DNA of 64,000 bases from Limnohabitans sp. WS1 (GCF_003063265.1 NZ_NERU01000019.1:29568-93567), one strand, 5' to 3'. Shown: positions 42,927 through 52,773, numbered from the stretch's first letter. Made by a program: numbers and translations. The notes: a model not told the origin generated them from the letters alone.

Positions 42927-43877
42927 TTAGACCACCGCGCCCGAATTTTCATCGGACGGGTCATTGTCTTTCTTGATGGGCTTGATCAAGTCTTCGCGCT
43001 GCAAACCCAACCACATGGCAATGGCGGCAGCCACAAACACCGACGAGTAAATGCCAAAGCAAATGCCAATCGTGAGCGCCATGGCGAAGTAATGCAGGGT
43101 CTCGCCACCAAACAGCAACATCGACAGCACCATGATCTGGGTCGAGCCGTGGGTGATGATGGTGCGGCTGATGGTGGAGGTGATCGCGTTGTCGATGACC
43201 TCGACCGTGTTCATCTTGCGGTAACGGCGGAAGTTCTCGCGAATCCGGTCAAAAATCACCACCGATTCGTTGACCGAGTAACCCAGCACCGCCAGCACCG
43301 CCGCCAGCACCGCCAGCGAAAACTCCCATTGGAAGAAGGCAAAAAAGCCCAGAATGATCACCACGTCGTGCAAGTTCGCGATGATGGCCGAAACGGCGAA
43401 CTTCCACTCGAAACGGATCGCCAAATAGATCATGATGCCGACCACCACAAAGGCCAGCGCCTTCAGACCGTCTTCGGCCAGTTCGTCACCCACTTGCGGA
43501 CCCACAAACTCGGTGCGACGCAGGGTCACCTCCGGGTCATTGACCTTCAGCGCAGACAATACTTTTTCGCTTTGCTGGGCCGAGCTCACACCTTTTTGCG
43601 AAGGCAAACGGATCATCACATCGCGTGCTGAGCCAAAGTTTTGCACAAACACTTCGCCATAACCGAGTGTGGCCACCGTGCCGCGCACCTTTTGCAGGTC
43701 GGCCGGTTGGCTATAGCTCACTTCCATCAAGGTGCCGCCCGTGAACTCCACCGACAGGTGCAGGCCGCGACTGAACAAGAAGAACACAGCCAGGGCGAAG
43801 GTGATGAAGGACACCACATTGAGCACCAAGGCATGGCGCATGAACGGGATGTCTTTTCTGATTTTGAACAATTCCAT
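42927..43877 (-). CDS. secF: Protein translocase subunit SecF
   Basis: 316 residues, six membrane helices. VEFTGGTLMEVSY is the first periplasmic motif and GYSVNESVVIFDRIRENFR the conserved helix 4-5 segment. Works with SecD and YajC to pull proteins through SecYEG using the proton gradient. It starts 12 bp after secD. Confidence 0.96.
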   Translation of the reverse strand: MELFKIRKDIPFMRHALVLNVVSFITFALAVFFLFSRGLHLSVEFTGGTLMEVSYSQPADLQKVRGTVATLGYGEVFVQNFGSARDVMIRLPSQKGVSSAQQSEKVLSALKVNDPEVTLRRTEFVGPQVGDELAEDGLKALAFVVVGIMIYLAIRFEWKFAVSAIIANLHDVVIILGFFAFFQWEFSLAVLAAVLAVLGYSVNESVVIFDRIRENFRRYRKMNTVEVIDNAITSTISRTIITHGSTQIMVLSMLLFGGETLHYFAMALTIGICFGIYSSVFVAAAIAMWLGLQREDLIKPIKKDNDPSDENSGAVV

Positions 43878-43889
43878 GGTCTTTTCCCC

Positions 43890-45770
43890 TTAGTCGGCTT
43901 TCACCGCAGTGCCAGCCTCGGGCCGCCAGACGGTACCAATCGACACCGATTTGAGTTTCTTCTTGCCACCATACCAAAGGTTGACCAGGCCACGCGAGAA
44001 GAACACTGCCGAGAACATGCTCGTCAAAATGCCAATCGTGTGGACCACCGCAAAACCGCGCACCGCACCGGAGCCAAAGGCCAACAAGGCCACACCGGCA
44101 ATCAAGGTCGTGATGTTGGAGTCCAAAATTGTGGCCCAAGCGCGGTCATAGCCTGCGTGGATGGCCGCCTGGGGGCTTGCCCCATTGCGCAGCTCTTCAC
44201 GCACACGTTCGTTGATCAGCACGTTCGAGTCGATCGCCATGCCCAAGGCCAGCGCCATCGCGGCCATGCCCGGCAGGGTCAAGGTCGCTTGCAGCATCGA
44301 CAAAATGGCCACCAGGAACAGCAAGTTCACGCCCAGCGCAATGCCGGAGAACAAACCAAACATGGCGTAATAAACCACCATGAACGCCACGATCACCAGG
44401 AAACCCCAGGTCACGCTGTTGAAGCCCTTGGCAATGTTCTCGGCACCCAGGCTCGGGCCAATGGTGCGCTCTTCGATGATTTCCATGGGTGCAGCCAGCG
44501 AACCCGCACGCAGCAGCAGCGCGGTGTCGTTGGCTTCGGTCGTGCTCATGCGACCCGAAATCTGCACGCGACCGCCACCGATTTCGGCTCGGATCACGGG
44601 GGCCGTGACCACTTCACCCTTGCCCTTTTCGAACAAGATGATGGCCATGCGCTTGCCCACGTTGTCACGCGTCACATCTTTGAAGATGCGGGCACCCTTG
44701 GCGTCCAGCGTCAGGTTGACCACCGGTTCTTGTGTCTGGCCGTCAAAGCCCGGTTGGGCGTCGGTCAGGTTGTCACCCGTGAGCACCACTTGCTTTTTGA
44801 CGATCAAGGGGCGACCGTCTTTCTCCAGATAACGCTCGGTACCAAATGGCACCAAGCCGCCAGCTTGTTCAGCCGCACGCGCTTCGGTGCTCTCGTCCAC
44901 CATGCGCACCTCCAAGGTGGCAGTGCGGCCCAGAATGTCTTTGGCCTTGGCGGTGTCTTGCACACCCGGCAGCTGCACCACGATGCGGTCCAAGCCCTGC
45001 TGCTGAATCACCGGTTCGGCCACGCCCAGCTCGTTGATCCGGTTGTGCAGTGTGGTGATGTTTTGCTTCAAGGCTTGCTCTTGCACCTTGCGAGCCGCTT
45101 CGGGCTTGATGCTGGCGATCAGGCGAAATTCGCTGCCTTCGGCCACTTCGCGTGTCTGCAAATCGCCAAACTGATCGGTGATCAGGCGTTTGGCAGCTTC
45201 CACTTGCTGCGCATCGCGCAAACGCAACTCCAGCGTTTGGCCGTTGCGGGTGATGCCACCGTGACGAATGTCTTTTTCACGCAGCACACTGCGCAGATCG
45301 CCCGAAAGCGACTCCAAACGCTGGTTCAAAGCCGCCTGCATGTCCACTTGCAGCATGAAGTGCACACCGCCCCGCAAGTCCAGACCCAGGTACATGGGCG
45401 AAGCATGCAAAGCGGTCAACCAAGCAGGCGAGCGGGACACCAAGTTCAACGCCACCACAAATTGCGGATCGGCCGCATCCGGGATCAAGGCTTTTTGAAT
45501 CGCATCCTTGGCCTTGAGCTGCTGATCGGTGTTCTCAAAACGGGCACGGATCGACGTGCCTTCGAGCACAACGCTTTGGGGAGATGATCCCGCTGCCTTC
45601 AAGGCGTCTTCGACCTTTTGCAGCGTGGACGTGTCCACCTTGATGGTGGCCTTGCCCGAAGAGACCTGCACGGCAGGCGCTTCACCAAAAAAGTTGGGCA
45701 GGGTGTAGACCACCCCCAGCAACAGTGCGATCACGAGGATCACATACTTCCAGACCGGGTAACGGTTCAT
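43890..45770 (-). CDS. secD: Protein translocase subunit SecD
   Basis: 626 residues, standard for proteobacteria. The N-terminal helix MNRYPVWKYVILV, then GLDLRGGVHFMLQVD at the start of the P1 head, then six helices with MALALGMAIDSNVLINERVR. Middle gene of yajC-secD-secF. In many relatives tgt and queA precede yajC; here upstream is a nitrile hydratase operon instead. Confidence 0.97.
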   Translation of the reverse strand: MNRYPVWKYVILVIALLLGVVYTLPNFFGEAPAVQVSSGKATIKVDTSTLQKVEDALKAAGSSPQSVVLEGTSIRARFENTDQQLKAKDAIQKALIPDAADPQFVVALNLVSRSPAWLTALHASPMYLGLDLRGGVHFMLQVDMQAALNQRLESLSGDLRSVLREKDIRHGGITRNGQTLELRLRDAQQVEAAKRLITDQFGDLQTREVAEGSEFRLIASIKPEAARKVQEQALKQNITTLHNRINELGVAEPVIQQQGLDRIVVQLPGVQDTAKAKDILGRTATLEVRMVDESTEARAAEQAGGLVPFGTERYLEKDGRPLIVKKQVVLTGDNLTDAQPGFDGQTQEPVVNLTLDAKGARIFKDVTRDNVGKRMAIILFEKGKGEVVTAPVIRAEIGGGRVQISGRMSTTEANDTALLLRAGSLAAPMEIIEERTIGPSLGAENIAKGFNSVTWGFLVIVAFMVVYYAMFGLFSGIALGVNLLFLVAILSMLQATLTLPGMAAMALALGMAIDSNVLINERVREELRNGASPQAAIHAGYDRAWATILDSNITTLIAGVALLAFGSGAVRGFAVVHTIGILTSMFSAVFFSRGLVNLWYGGKKKLKSVSIGTVWRPEAGTAVKAD

Positions 45771-45840
45771 AAAGACTCGCGTACAAAATGGAAAAAAGGG
45801 GCTCGCTGCTGGCGTGCCCCTGTGGCAAAAACCCTGAAAT

Positions 45841-46173
45841 TTACTTCAGAGTGCCTTTGGGCAGCACCTGAACCACGGCGCTGCGCTGCAGTTGCACGTC
45901 CACCCCAGTGGCCAATTCCACACCAATGTAAGCGTCGCCAATTTTGCTGACCTTGCCCAGCAAACCACCGGCAGTGACCACCTCATCGCCCTTGGCCAGC
46001 GCGTCGATCATGGCACGGTGCTCTTTTTGCTTTTTCATCTGGGGACGGATCATCACAAAGTAGAGCACGGCAAACATCAAGAGCAAAGGCAACATGCTCA
46101 TCAAGGTGGACTGCATGTCGCCACCAGCAGCGGCTGCGGGTGCGGTTTGGGCAAAAGCGGAAGAAATGAACAT
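45841..46173 (-). CDS. yajC: Preprotein translocase subunit YajC
   Basis: 110 residues, one membrane helix (about 28-46) followed by the conserved FVMIRPQMKKQKEH and a small beta domain with GDEVVTAGGLLGKV. Accessory subunit of the SecDF complex. First gene of the operon. Confidence 0.95.
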   Translation of the reverse strand: MFISSAFAQTAPAAAAGGDMQSTLMSMLPLLLMFAVLYFVMIRPQMKKQKEHRAMIDALAKGDEVVTAGGLLGKVSKIGDAYIGVELATGVDVQLQRSAVVQVLPKGTLK

Positions 46174-46370
46174 GAAAACTCCACAAAGGGGAAAAATCGG
46201 GGTAGTACGGGGCGCAAGAACTGCGCCACGCGAACGAAGCCGCCATTGTATGCGGCGCTATGATGCCCTTTGAAAGCCCTTGACCCGAACGGTCAAGGCC
46301 AGTCAACCCACCTGATCATCCCGACCAAACCTTGATGCAGCAAGCCTTGGTCCTTGCCAAAGGAGACGCC

Positions 46371-47024
46371 ATGCCCCCCGAGTCAGCCACCCACCATGGA
46401 CACGAACACCACCACGAGAACAGCACGCTGGGCGAAATGGACTTGCGTGTGCGTGCCCTGGAAACCCTGTTGACACAAAAAGGCTACCTCGACCCCGCCG
46501 CCGTGGACCGCATCATCGAAACCTACGAGGTGCATGTGGGCCCACACAACGGGGCCAAAGTGGTGGCCCGCGCCTGGACTGACCCGGCTTTTCGGGACTG
46601 GCTGCTGCAAGACGCCACCGCCGCCATCGCCTCGATGGACTACACCGGTCGCCAGGGCGAGCACATGGTGGCCGTGCCCAACACCCCCGACACCCACAAC
46701 ATGGTGGTCTGCACCCTGTGCAGCTGCTACCCCTGGCCGGTGCTGGGCCTGCCGCCGGTTTGGTACAAAAGCGCCGCTTACCGCTCGCGCGCCGTGATCG
46801 AGCCGCGTGCCGTGTTGGCCGATTTCGGCGTCACCCTGCCGCCGGGCCAAAACATCCGCGTCTGGGACTCCACCGCCGAAGTGCGCTATTTGGTGCTGCC
46901 CGAGCGCCCTGCAGGCACCGAGGGCTGGAGCCAAGAACAACTGGCCCAACTGGTCACCCGCGACGCCATGATCGGCACCGGTTTGGCCCTGAACCCTCAA
47001 GACATCACCCAGGAGGCCCCATGA
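46371..47024 (+). CDS. nthA: Nitrile hydratase alpha subunit, cobalt type
   Basis: 217 residues from ATG 46371, selected by the strong AAAGGAGA at 46359-46366; the in-frame ATG at 46332 is less likely. The enzyme hydrates nitriles to amides. The metal-binding motif V-C114-T-L-C117-S-C119 has Thr after the first Cys, the mark of cobalt rather than iron enzymes, and two of the cysteines become oxidised in the family. The N-terminus HHGHEHHH (8-15) is strikingly histidine-rich and may bind cobalt (inference). It overlaps nthB by 4 bp. Confidence 0.94.
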   Translation: MPPESATHHGHEHHHENSTLGEMDLRVRALETLLTQKGYLDPAAVDRIIETYEVHVGPHNGAKVVARAWTDPAFRDWLLQDATAAIASMDYTGRQGEHMVAVPNTPDTHNMVVCTLCSCYPWPVLGLPPVWYKSAAYRSRAVIEPRAVLADFGVTLPPGQNIRVWDSTAEVRYLVLPERPAGTEGWSQEQLAQLVTRDAMIGTGLALNPQDITQEAP

Positions 47025-47710
47025 ACGGCCTGCACGACATGGGTGGCCAACAAGGCTACGGCCCGGTTCAGATCGAAGCCAACGAGCCGCTGTTTCACGG
47101 CGAGTGGGAGCGCCGCGCCTTGGGCGTGACGGTGGCCATGGGTGCCAGCGGCCTGTGGAACATCGACCTGGCCCGCTCGGCCCGCGAATCCCTGCCCCCG
47201 CTGGACTATGTGCAAGGCCCTTACTACGCCATCTGGACCAAGGCCCTGCAAAACATGCTGATCGAGCGCGGCCTGATCACCGCCGAAGAGCTGGCCCAGG
47301 GCCAGCCCCTCACGCCCCCAGTGGCGGGCGTGCGGGTGCTCCAGGCCGCCCAGGTGGACGCGGCGCTCGCCAAAGGCAGCCCGGCCGACCGCCCCAGCAC
47401 CCAAGCGCCGCGCTTTGCCGTGGGCCAACGCGTGCGTGCCCTGAACCTGAACCCGCAAGGTCACACCCGCTTGCCGCGTTATGTGCGTGGCCATGTGGGC
47501 ACGGTGGTGCTGCACCACGGGAGCCACGTATTGCCCGACAAACATGTGAACCAGATGCTGCCGCCTTTTGACGGCACAGCCGAGCACCTCTACACCGTCG
47601 TCTTTGACGGCACCGAGCTTTGGGGTCCACAAGCCGAAGCCGGGCACCAAGTGAGCGTGGACGCCTGGGAATCTTATTTAGAACCTGCATCCGAGGCAGC
47701 AACGGCATGA
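47021..47710 (+). CDS. nthB: Nitrile hydratase beta subunit
   Basis: 229 residues. MNGLHDMGGQQGYGPV is the family's conserved start. The C-terminal SH3-like barrel shows VGQRVRALNLNPQGHTRLP and YVRGHVGTVVLHHGSHVLPD. Forms the heterodimer with NthA. Overlaps both neighbours by 4 bp. Confidence 0.95.
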   Translation: MNGLHDMGGQQGYGPVQIEANEPLFHGEWERRALGVTVAMGASGLWNIDLARSARESLPPLDYVQGPYYAIWTKALQNMLIERGLITAEELAQGQPLTPPVAGVRVLQAAQVDAALAKGSPADRPSTQAPRFAVGQRVRALNLNPQGHTRLPRYVRGHVGTVVLHHGSHVLPDKHVNQMLPPFDGTAEHLYTVVFDGTELWGPQAEAGHQVSVDAWESYLEPASEAATA

Positions 47711-48084
47711 CCACCACCCTGAACGATCTGGCCCAAGCCTGTGGCGACGGCTTTCCCATGCCCCCCACCGCCAACAACGGCGCGGTGTTTGAAGAACCCT
47801 GGCAGGCCCACGCCTTTGCCATGACCTTGCAGCTGCACGAAAAAGGCGTCTTCACCTGGCCGCAGTGGGCCGACGCCCTGACCCGCGAAATCCGCGCCGG
47901 CCAAACGCGCGGCGAAGCCGACGACGGCAGCCTGTACTACACCCACTGGCTCAACGCGCTGGAGCAGCTGGTCATCGAGCGCCAACTGGGCACACCCGAT
48001 GAAATCCACGACCTGGAACACGCCTGGGCCGACGCCGCCGAGCGCACCCCGCACGGCCAACCCATCGTTTTGAACGCTGAATAA
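47707..48084 (+). CDS. Nitrile hydratase accessory/activator protein (P14K type)
   Basis: 125 residues. FEEPWQAHAFAMTLQLHEKG and FTWPQWADALTREI resemble the N-terminal part of the beta subunit, as in P14K/NhlE activators that deliver cobalt to the alpha subunit by subunit exchange. The order alpha-beta-activator matches cobalt nitrile hydratases of Pseudomonas. No amidase gene is in the window. Confidence 0.88.
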   Translation: MTTTLNDLAQACGDGFPMPPTANNGAVFEEPWQAHAFAMTLQLHEKGVFTWPQWADALTREIRAGQTRGEADDGSLYYTHWLNALEQLVIERQLGTPDEIHDLEHAWADAAERTPHGQPIVLNAE

Positions 48085-48095
48085 AGAGGCCTTGT

Positions 48096-48962
48096 TTGAA
48101 TCTCCGTTTGTGGGCCATGCTGGCCTTGTTGGGCAGTCTGGTGTCCTTGGCGGTAGGCACCTCGTTCGCCAAAAGCCTGTTTCCTGCGCTGGGGGCCGAG
48201 GGCACCACCGCTTACCGCATCGTGTTTGCCATGCTCATGCTCATGGCCGTGTTCAGGCCATGGCGCAGAAAGTGGGTCTGGGCCGATGCGCTGCCGCTGG
48301 GCCTGTATGGCATCACGCTGGGCGTGATGAACTTGCTGTTTTACAGCGCGATCAAGACCATCCCCTTCGGCGTGGCGATCGCCATCGAATTCACCGGGCC
48401 GCTGGCCGTGGCCGTCTGGACCTCCAAAAAAGCCAGCGACTGGCTGTGGGTCACGCTGGCCATCGTGGGCCTGGCCTTGCTGCTGCCCTTTCCGGGGGCC
48501 AATGCGGCCACGGCGCTAGACCCCATGGGCATGTTCTTCGCCTTCACGGCCGGCATTTGCTGGGCGCTGTACATCGTGTTTGGCCAGCGTGTGGCACTGC
48601 GCTACGGTGCCATGGCCACGCCCATGGGCATGCTCGCCGCTGCGCTGGTGGTGGCACCCATTGGCGTGTGGCATGCAAGCAGCGCCTTGCTCGACCCGCA
48701 ATGGCTGTTGGCCGGGTTGGCGGTGGCCTTGCTCTCCAGCGCGATTCCTTATGCGCTGGAGATGTTCTCGCTCAACCACTTGCCCAAAAACACCTTCAGC
48801 ATCTTGCTCAGTCTTGAGCCGGCCGTGGGCGCTTTGGCGGGTTGGCTTGTGCTGGCCGAACACCTCACGCTGGCGCAAGGCCTGGCCATTGCGCTGGTCA
48901 TGGCCGCGTCCATGGGCACCGCTTGGTCATCCGGCAAAGCTCCAGCTGCCGTCCCGGCCTGA
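48096..48962 (+). CDS. RhtA-like EamA transporter
   Basis: 288 residues if the TTG at 48096 (MNLRLWAMLALLGS) is the start; the next ATG is 48117. About ten membrane helices; TIPFGVAIAIEFTGPLAVAV is typical of the RhtA threonine/homoserine exporter branch. It lies 11 bp after the activator gene and could be co-transcribed with the nitrile hydratase genes, but a link to nitrile or amide transport is unproven. Confidence 0.82.
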   Translation: MNLRLWAMLALLGSLVSLAVGTSFAKSLFPALGAEGTTAYRIVFAMLMLMAVFRPWRRKWVWADALPLGLYGITLGVMNLLFYSAIKTIPFGVAIAIEFTGPLAVAVWTSKKASDWLWVTLAIVGLALLLPFPGANAATALDPMGMFFAFTAGICWALYIVFGQRVALRYGAMATPMGMLAAALVVAPIGVWHASSALLDPQWLLAGLAVALLSSAIPYALEMFSLNHLPKNTFSILLSLEPAVGALAGWLVLAEHLTLAQGLAIALVMAASMGTAWSSGKAPAAVPA

Positions 48963-49033
48963 ACACAAACTGCCTGGTTTTTGAGGGGGGGCGGTGCCCC
49001 GCACCATGTGTCGGGCGGGGACTGCCACCCGCC

Positions 49034-49822
49034 TCAGCGGCCCACAAAAACTGGCGTGCGACGCTGCGCAAACGCGGCGCGGCCTTCTTTGAAGTCTTCG
49101 CTCTGGCTGGTCAGTTGCTCGCGTTCACGCAAACGGGCTTCATCGGCCTGCCCGGCTTCAATCTCAAGGAGTGATTTTTTGGTTTCCTGCAAAGCCAAGG
49201 GAGCCAAGGCCAAAATGTCCTTGACCAAGGCCTGCAAGGCAGTGCCCCACTGGTCGGCAGGCTCCAGCGCCTCGAACAAGCCCATGGCATCGAGCTGCCG
49301 GTCGGTGAACGGGCGGGCTGTCAAAAACGCGCGTTTGGCCCCGGCCAAACCAAAACGGTTGACATAGCGCCGCAGTCCACTGGGGTAGTAATGCAAGCCC
49401 AACGCGGTGGCCGGCATGCGCCATTCAATGCCTTGCAGGCCGATGCGCAAATCGCAGGCCAACACCACATCGGTGGCCCCGCCATACACGCTGCCGTTCA
49501 GCGCACAAATGGTCACCGGGCGCATGGCGGCCAGCGCATCGGGGATTTCCTCAAAAAAAGTGGACCCATGCCCAGGCTCGTCAAACCCGCCAATGTCGTA
49601 CCCGGCACAAAACACCGGCCTCGGCTGACCCGTGGTGTTGGCCGTCAAGACCAAAACACGCACATCGTCGGCTTGGTTCACGGTGTCAATGTGCGCCAAC
49701 AAGGCTTTGAGGTCGCCGTTTTCCAGGCGGTTGCGCTGGGCCGGGCGGTTCAAGGTGAGGGTGGCCACGCCCCCCTCGATCTGAAGAACAGGGGCGGAAG
49801 GAATGGCAAAGGCTTGTGACAT
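49034..49822 (-). CDS. Enoyl-CoA hydratase/isomerase family protein
   Basis: 262 residues, crotonase fold. FCAGYDIGGF forms the first oxyanion loop, and GSVYGGATDVVLACDLRIG the second. At the position of the first catalytic Glu of classical hydratases it has Thr/Asp (GGATD), so the reaction may be other than hydration. A second crotonase gene lies at the window start. Downstream of the phasin gene and its terminator. Confidence 0.84.
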   Translation of the reverse strand: MSQAFAIPSAPVLQIEGGVATLTLNRPAQRNRLENGDLKALLAHIDTVNQADDVRVLVLTANTTGQPRPVFCAGYDIGGFDEPGHGSTFFEEIPDALAAMRPVTICALNGSVYGGATDVVLACDLRIGLQGIEWRMPATALGLHYYPSGLRRYVNRFGLAGAKRAFLTARPFTDRQLDAMGLFEALEPADQWGTALQALVKDILALAPLALQETKKSLLEIEAGQADEARLREREQLTSQSEDFKEGRAAFAQRRTPVFVGR

Positions 49823-49837
49823 GGCGAAGGTCCAATC

Positions 49838-49861
49838 AAAAAAGGGTGCCCAAAGGCACCC
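49838..49861 (-). terminator. Rho-independent terminator of the phasin gene
   Basis: On the minus strand gggtgcc-tttg-ggcaccc is a perfect 7-bp stem followed by TTTTTT, between the phasin and crotonase genes. Confidence 0.85.
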
Positions 49862-49908
49862 TCATTGTAGGAAGCAGGCGCAAGACGCCTGAGTCAAACT
49901 TTCAAAGC

Positions 49909-50466
49909 TCAAGCCTTGGCTTTGGCCTTGGACATGGCAGCCTTGACCGAAGCTTCGGCTTGGGCGGTAGCGGCTTTCATGTTGCTTTCGGCGCTGTCAG
50001 CGGCTTGCTTGGCCACTTTTTTCAGGGTTTCGGCAGCTGTTTGGCTGGCTTCGAAAGCGGTTTTGAACACGGCCACAGCAGCGTCAGAACCGGCAGGTGC
50101 GTTTTTCAGGCTGTTTTCAACCAAGCTTTTGACGGCTTGCTCGGACTCGGCCATTTTGCTTTCGACGGCCTTGGTGAACTCGCCACCGGTGCTCTGGGCG
50201 ATTTCAGCCAAGTGACGGCCATAAGACACCGACTTTTCGAAAGCAGGCTGAACCAAAGCAGCTTGTGCGGCCATCAGTTCTTGAGGTGTTTTGGCGGACA
50301 AGAGGGTTTGCATGTTGGCAAAAGACTCGCCCACAGCGGCTTTGCCAGCGGCCATGTTCAGCTCGACCAAGCGTTCGAAACCGGCAAAAGCGGTTTGCGA
50401 CAGGCCAGCGGCGGCGGTCATGTTGGCTTGTTGGGTGGCGGCGAATTGTTCAGCGTTGAAGTTCAT
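49909..50466 (-). CDS. phaP: Phasin family protein (polyhydroxyalkanoate granule)
   Basis: 185 residues from MNFNAEQFAATQQANM. Alanine- and lysine-rich, almost wholly helical; NMAAGKAAVGESFANMQTLL and the C-terminal KAKAKA tail are typical of PhaP. Coats PHB granules. Suggests that the cell stores PHB, in keeping with the acyl-CoA genes near both ends of the window. Confidence 0.92.
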   Translation of the reverse strand: MNFNAEQFAATQQANMTAAAGLSQTAFAGFERLVELNMAAGKAAVGESFANMQTLLSAKTPQELMAAQAALVQPAFEKSVSYGRHLAEIAQSTGGEFTKAVESKMAESEQAVKSLVENSLKNAPAGSDAAVAVFKTAFEASQTAAETLKKVAKQAADSAESNMKAATAQAEASVKAAMSKAKAKA

Positions 50467-50696
50467 GATGTTTTCCTTGAAAAGGTTTGTTGCAATGCAG
50501 CAATTTGAACACCATCCCCTGCATGCAGCAAGGGAAAACCCGCACTTTAGAGTCCACACTCCAATTGCCCTGTTCTCGCCACTGCAGACCTGAAGACCCC
50601 GGGGGATTTGCACCACCGCCTGCGCCCCACCCGCGAGCGGTGTCAAACTCCCTACACTCGGCTTTCACCTTCTTTCGGTCCTGTCACATTGCATTT

Positions 50697-51296
50697 ATGG
50701 AACTCCTCAGCCTGCTGCTCATCTTGGCCATCGGCATTCACTGGTTCAACACCCAAGGCCAGCGCAAGCGCACCGCCTTGCTGGCCGAACAGTTGCGTCC
50801 CTACCAAATCGAAAAACACATGGAACAACTGACCAGCGCTTACATGAGGGCGCTGGGCGAGAGCGACCTCTCACGCCAAACACAAATTTTGCAATTGCAA
50901 GAACAGGCCGAGCAGCAGCTGGTCGCCGACTTTCAAAATCTGGCCCAGGCCTTTGCGAAACTGCCCGCCCCCGTCACTCGCGGCTTCAAAATTGCGCTGC
51001 CGTTTGTGGACCAGCTCTCACCCAAGGCCACTTTTGACATGCGCAAGATGCTGCAGACGCACGCCAAAGGTATTGAACAAGCCGTTGAAAACCGGGCGGG
51101 CTTGCCCCTGAAAGAGCGCGCTTTTCGCCTGATGGGGGAAATGTTCCTCATGCAGCACAGCTGCCACTGGTTTTGCAAATCCAAAACCATCGCCTCGGCC
51201 CGCATGGTGGCCCGGCACCAAACCCGTTACGAGCAAGCGCTGCAGGCGGTCAGCCCCGAAACCCGGCAGGCTTACCTGGCCGTCATCGAGGCCTGA
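50697..51296 (+). CDS. Hypothetical protein with N-terminal membrane anchor
   Basis: 199 residues from ATG 50697; the frame is open earlier but overlaps the phasin promoter. One N-terminal hydrophobic segment (1-15, MELLSLLLILAIGIHW) followed by a charged helical body with KHMEQLTSAYMRAL and a Cys/His cluster MQHSCHWFCKSK near 160-171. No family recognised. Convergent with the esterase gene. Confidence 0.7.
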   Translation: MELLSLLLILAIGIHWFNTQGQRKRTALLAEQLRPYQIEKHMEQLTSAYMRALGESDLSRQTQILQLQEQAEQQLVADFQNLAQAFAKLPAPVTRGFKIALPFVDQLSPKATFDMRKMLQTHAKGIEQAVENRAGLPLKERAFRLMGEMFLMQHSCHWFCKSKTIASARMVARHQTRYEQALQAVSPETRQAYLAVIEA

Positions 51297-51321
51297 ACCG
51301 CTGGCGCAGTGGATTTGAACT

Positions 51322-52251
51322 TCAAGCCCAAGCCGTGCGCAGCGCGTGGGCACACAAAGCCACCGCCGTGTTGGCCTCTTGCAGCACCCGGCCCATGGTG
51401 ATGAAGCCATGGATTTGCCGTTCAAAGCAGATGTATTGCGAGGGCACACCCGCCTGGCTCAACGCATCGGCGTACATCAGGCCCTCGTCGCGCAAAGGGT
51501 CAAAACCCGCCGTCAATACAAAGGCGGGCGGCAAGTGGGCATGGCTGGTGGCCAACTGGGGCGAAGCACGCCAGTCCAGCGTGTCTTGCGGCCCGCGCAA
51601 GTAGTTGCCCGAATACCAGGCCATCGACTCGCGGGTGAGCATGTAGCCTTGGCCGTTGGTCTGATAAGAAGCCGTGTCGGGAGCCATGAGGGTGCTTGGG
51701 TAAATCAACAACTGCAGCACCGGTTTGAGCCCCAAGTCGCGCAGGCCCAAACAGGCCGCAGCGGCCAAGTTGCCGCCCGCACTGTCGCCACCGATGGCGA
51801 TGCGTGCCGAATCAATGCCCAAAGCCGCGGCTTGCGAAGCCACCCACTGCCAGGCGGCCACCGCATCGTCGTAAGCGGCCGGAAACTTGTGCTCAGGCCC
51901 CATGCGGTAATCCACCGCCACCACCACGCCCCCGGCTTGCTGGCACAGGCTGCGGCACAGCACATCGTGCGTGTCCAAGTCGCCCACCGTCCAGCCACCG
52001 CCATGCAAGTACACCAACGCAGGCAGAACCTGGCTCGCACCGATGGGGTGGTAAACCCGCACGGAAATGTCCACCCCAGCGTGGCCGAATGACATGTCTT
52101 GCACACGCCCCACTTCAGGCGCATCGGGTTGGGTGAAGCTGCGCCGCGCCAAATAAGACACACGGGCATCAACAGGCGTTTGGGTGTAAACCGGTGGAAT
52201 GCCTTTCTCGCTCAAAAGGGTCATCAAGGCTTGGGCTTGCGGGTCGAGCAT
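51322..52251 (-). CDS. HSL-family alpha/beta hydrolase (esterase)
   Basis: 309 residues from MLDPQAQALMTLLSEKG. VYLHGGGWTVGDL carries the HGGG oxyanion motif and AIGGDSAGGNLAA the nucleophile Ser, the two hallmarks of hormone-sensitive-lipase-type esterases. GFDPLRDEG holds the catalytic Asp and QIHGFITMG the His. Probably hydrolyses short-chain esters. Confidence 0.9.
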   Translation of the reverse strand: MLDPQAQALMTLLSEKGIPPVYTQTPVDARVSYLARRSFTQPDAPEVGRVQDMSFGHAGVDISVRVYHPIGASQVLPALVYLHGGGWTVGDLDTHDVLCRSLCQQAGGVVVAVDYRMGPEHKFPAAYDDAVAAWQWVASQAAALGIDSARIAIGGDSAGGNLAAAACLGLRDLGLKPVLQLLIYPSTLMAPDTASYQTNGQGYMLTRESMAWYSGNYLRGPQDTLDWRASPQLATSHAHLPPAFVLTAGFDPLRDEGLMYADALSQAGVPSQYICFERQIHGFITMGRVLQEANTAVALCAHALRTAWA

Positions 52252-52334
52252 GGGGCAACTCCGGGTGGTTGAAAGAATCCGAATTATGGGAGGGCACATT
52301 GAGCGCGAACGGGCAAATGGGCGACAGCGGGTGT

Positions 52335-52748
52335 TGTGGGCACCCCGCCTTCGGGGCGATGCGCAGATTTTGTGGGAGCCTCGCCCTCGGGGCGATGGGT
52401 CGTGGTGTGCGAGGCTTTTCGCGACGAGGGCGTCGCTCCTACAAGGGGATGTCGGCATTTTGTGGGAGCCCCGCCCTCGGGGCGATGGGTCGTGGTGTGC
52501 GAGGCTTTTCGCGACGAGGGCGTCGCTCCTACAGGGGATGTCGGCATTTTGTAGGAGCCCCGCCCTCGGGGCGATGGGTCGTGGTCTGCGAGGCTTCATC
52601 GCGGCGAGGGCGCCGCTCCTACAGGGAGTGGGGATGCGTTTAATTGGGACGATGGTTGAGCGATACCCGCATTTTGTGGGAGCCCCGCCCTCGGGGCGAT
52701 GGGTCGTGGTCTGTGAGGCTTCATCGCGGCGGGGACGCCGCTCCTACA
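52335..52748. repeat. Family A REP cluster (four full units plus one half unit)
   Basis: Full units at about 52371-52443, 52461-52533, 52550-52623 and 52675-52748, each opening tgtgggagccccgccctcgg and closing cgccgctcctaca. A half unit lies near 52335-52361. The middle of each unit, gatgggtcgtggt, is conserved. The 522-bp gap 52252-52773 contains no gene. It lies between two co-directional genes. Confidence 0.9.
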
Positions 52749-52773
52749 GGGAGTGGGGATTGTCCTTGGTATT

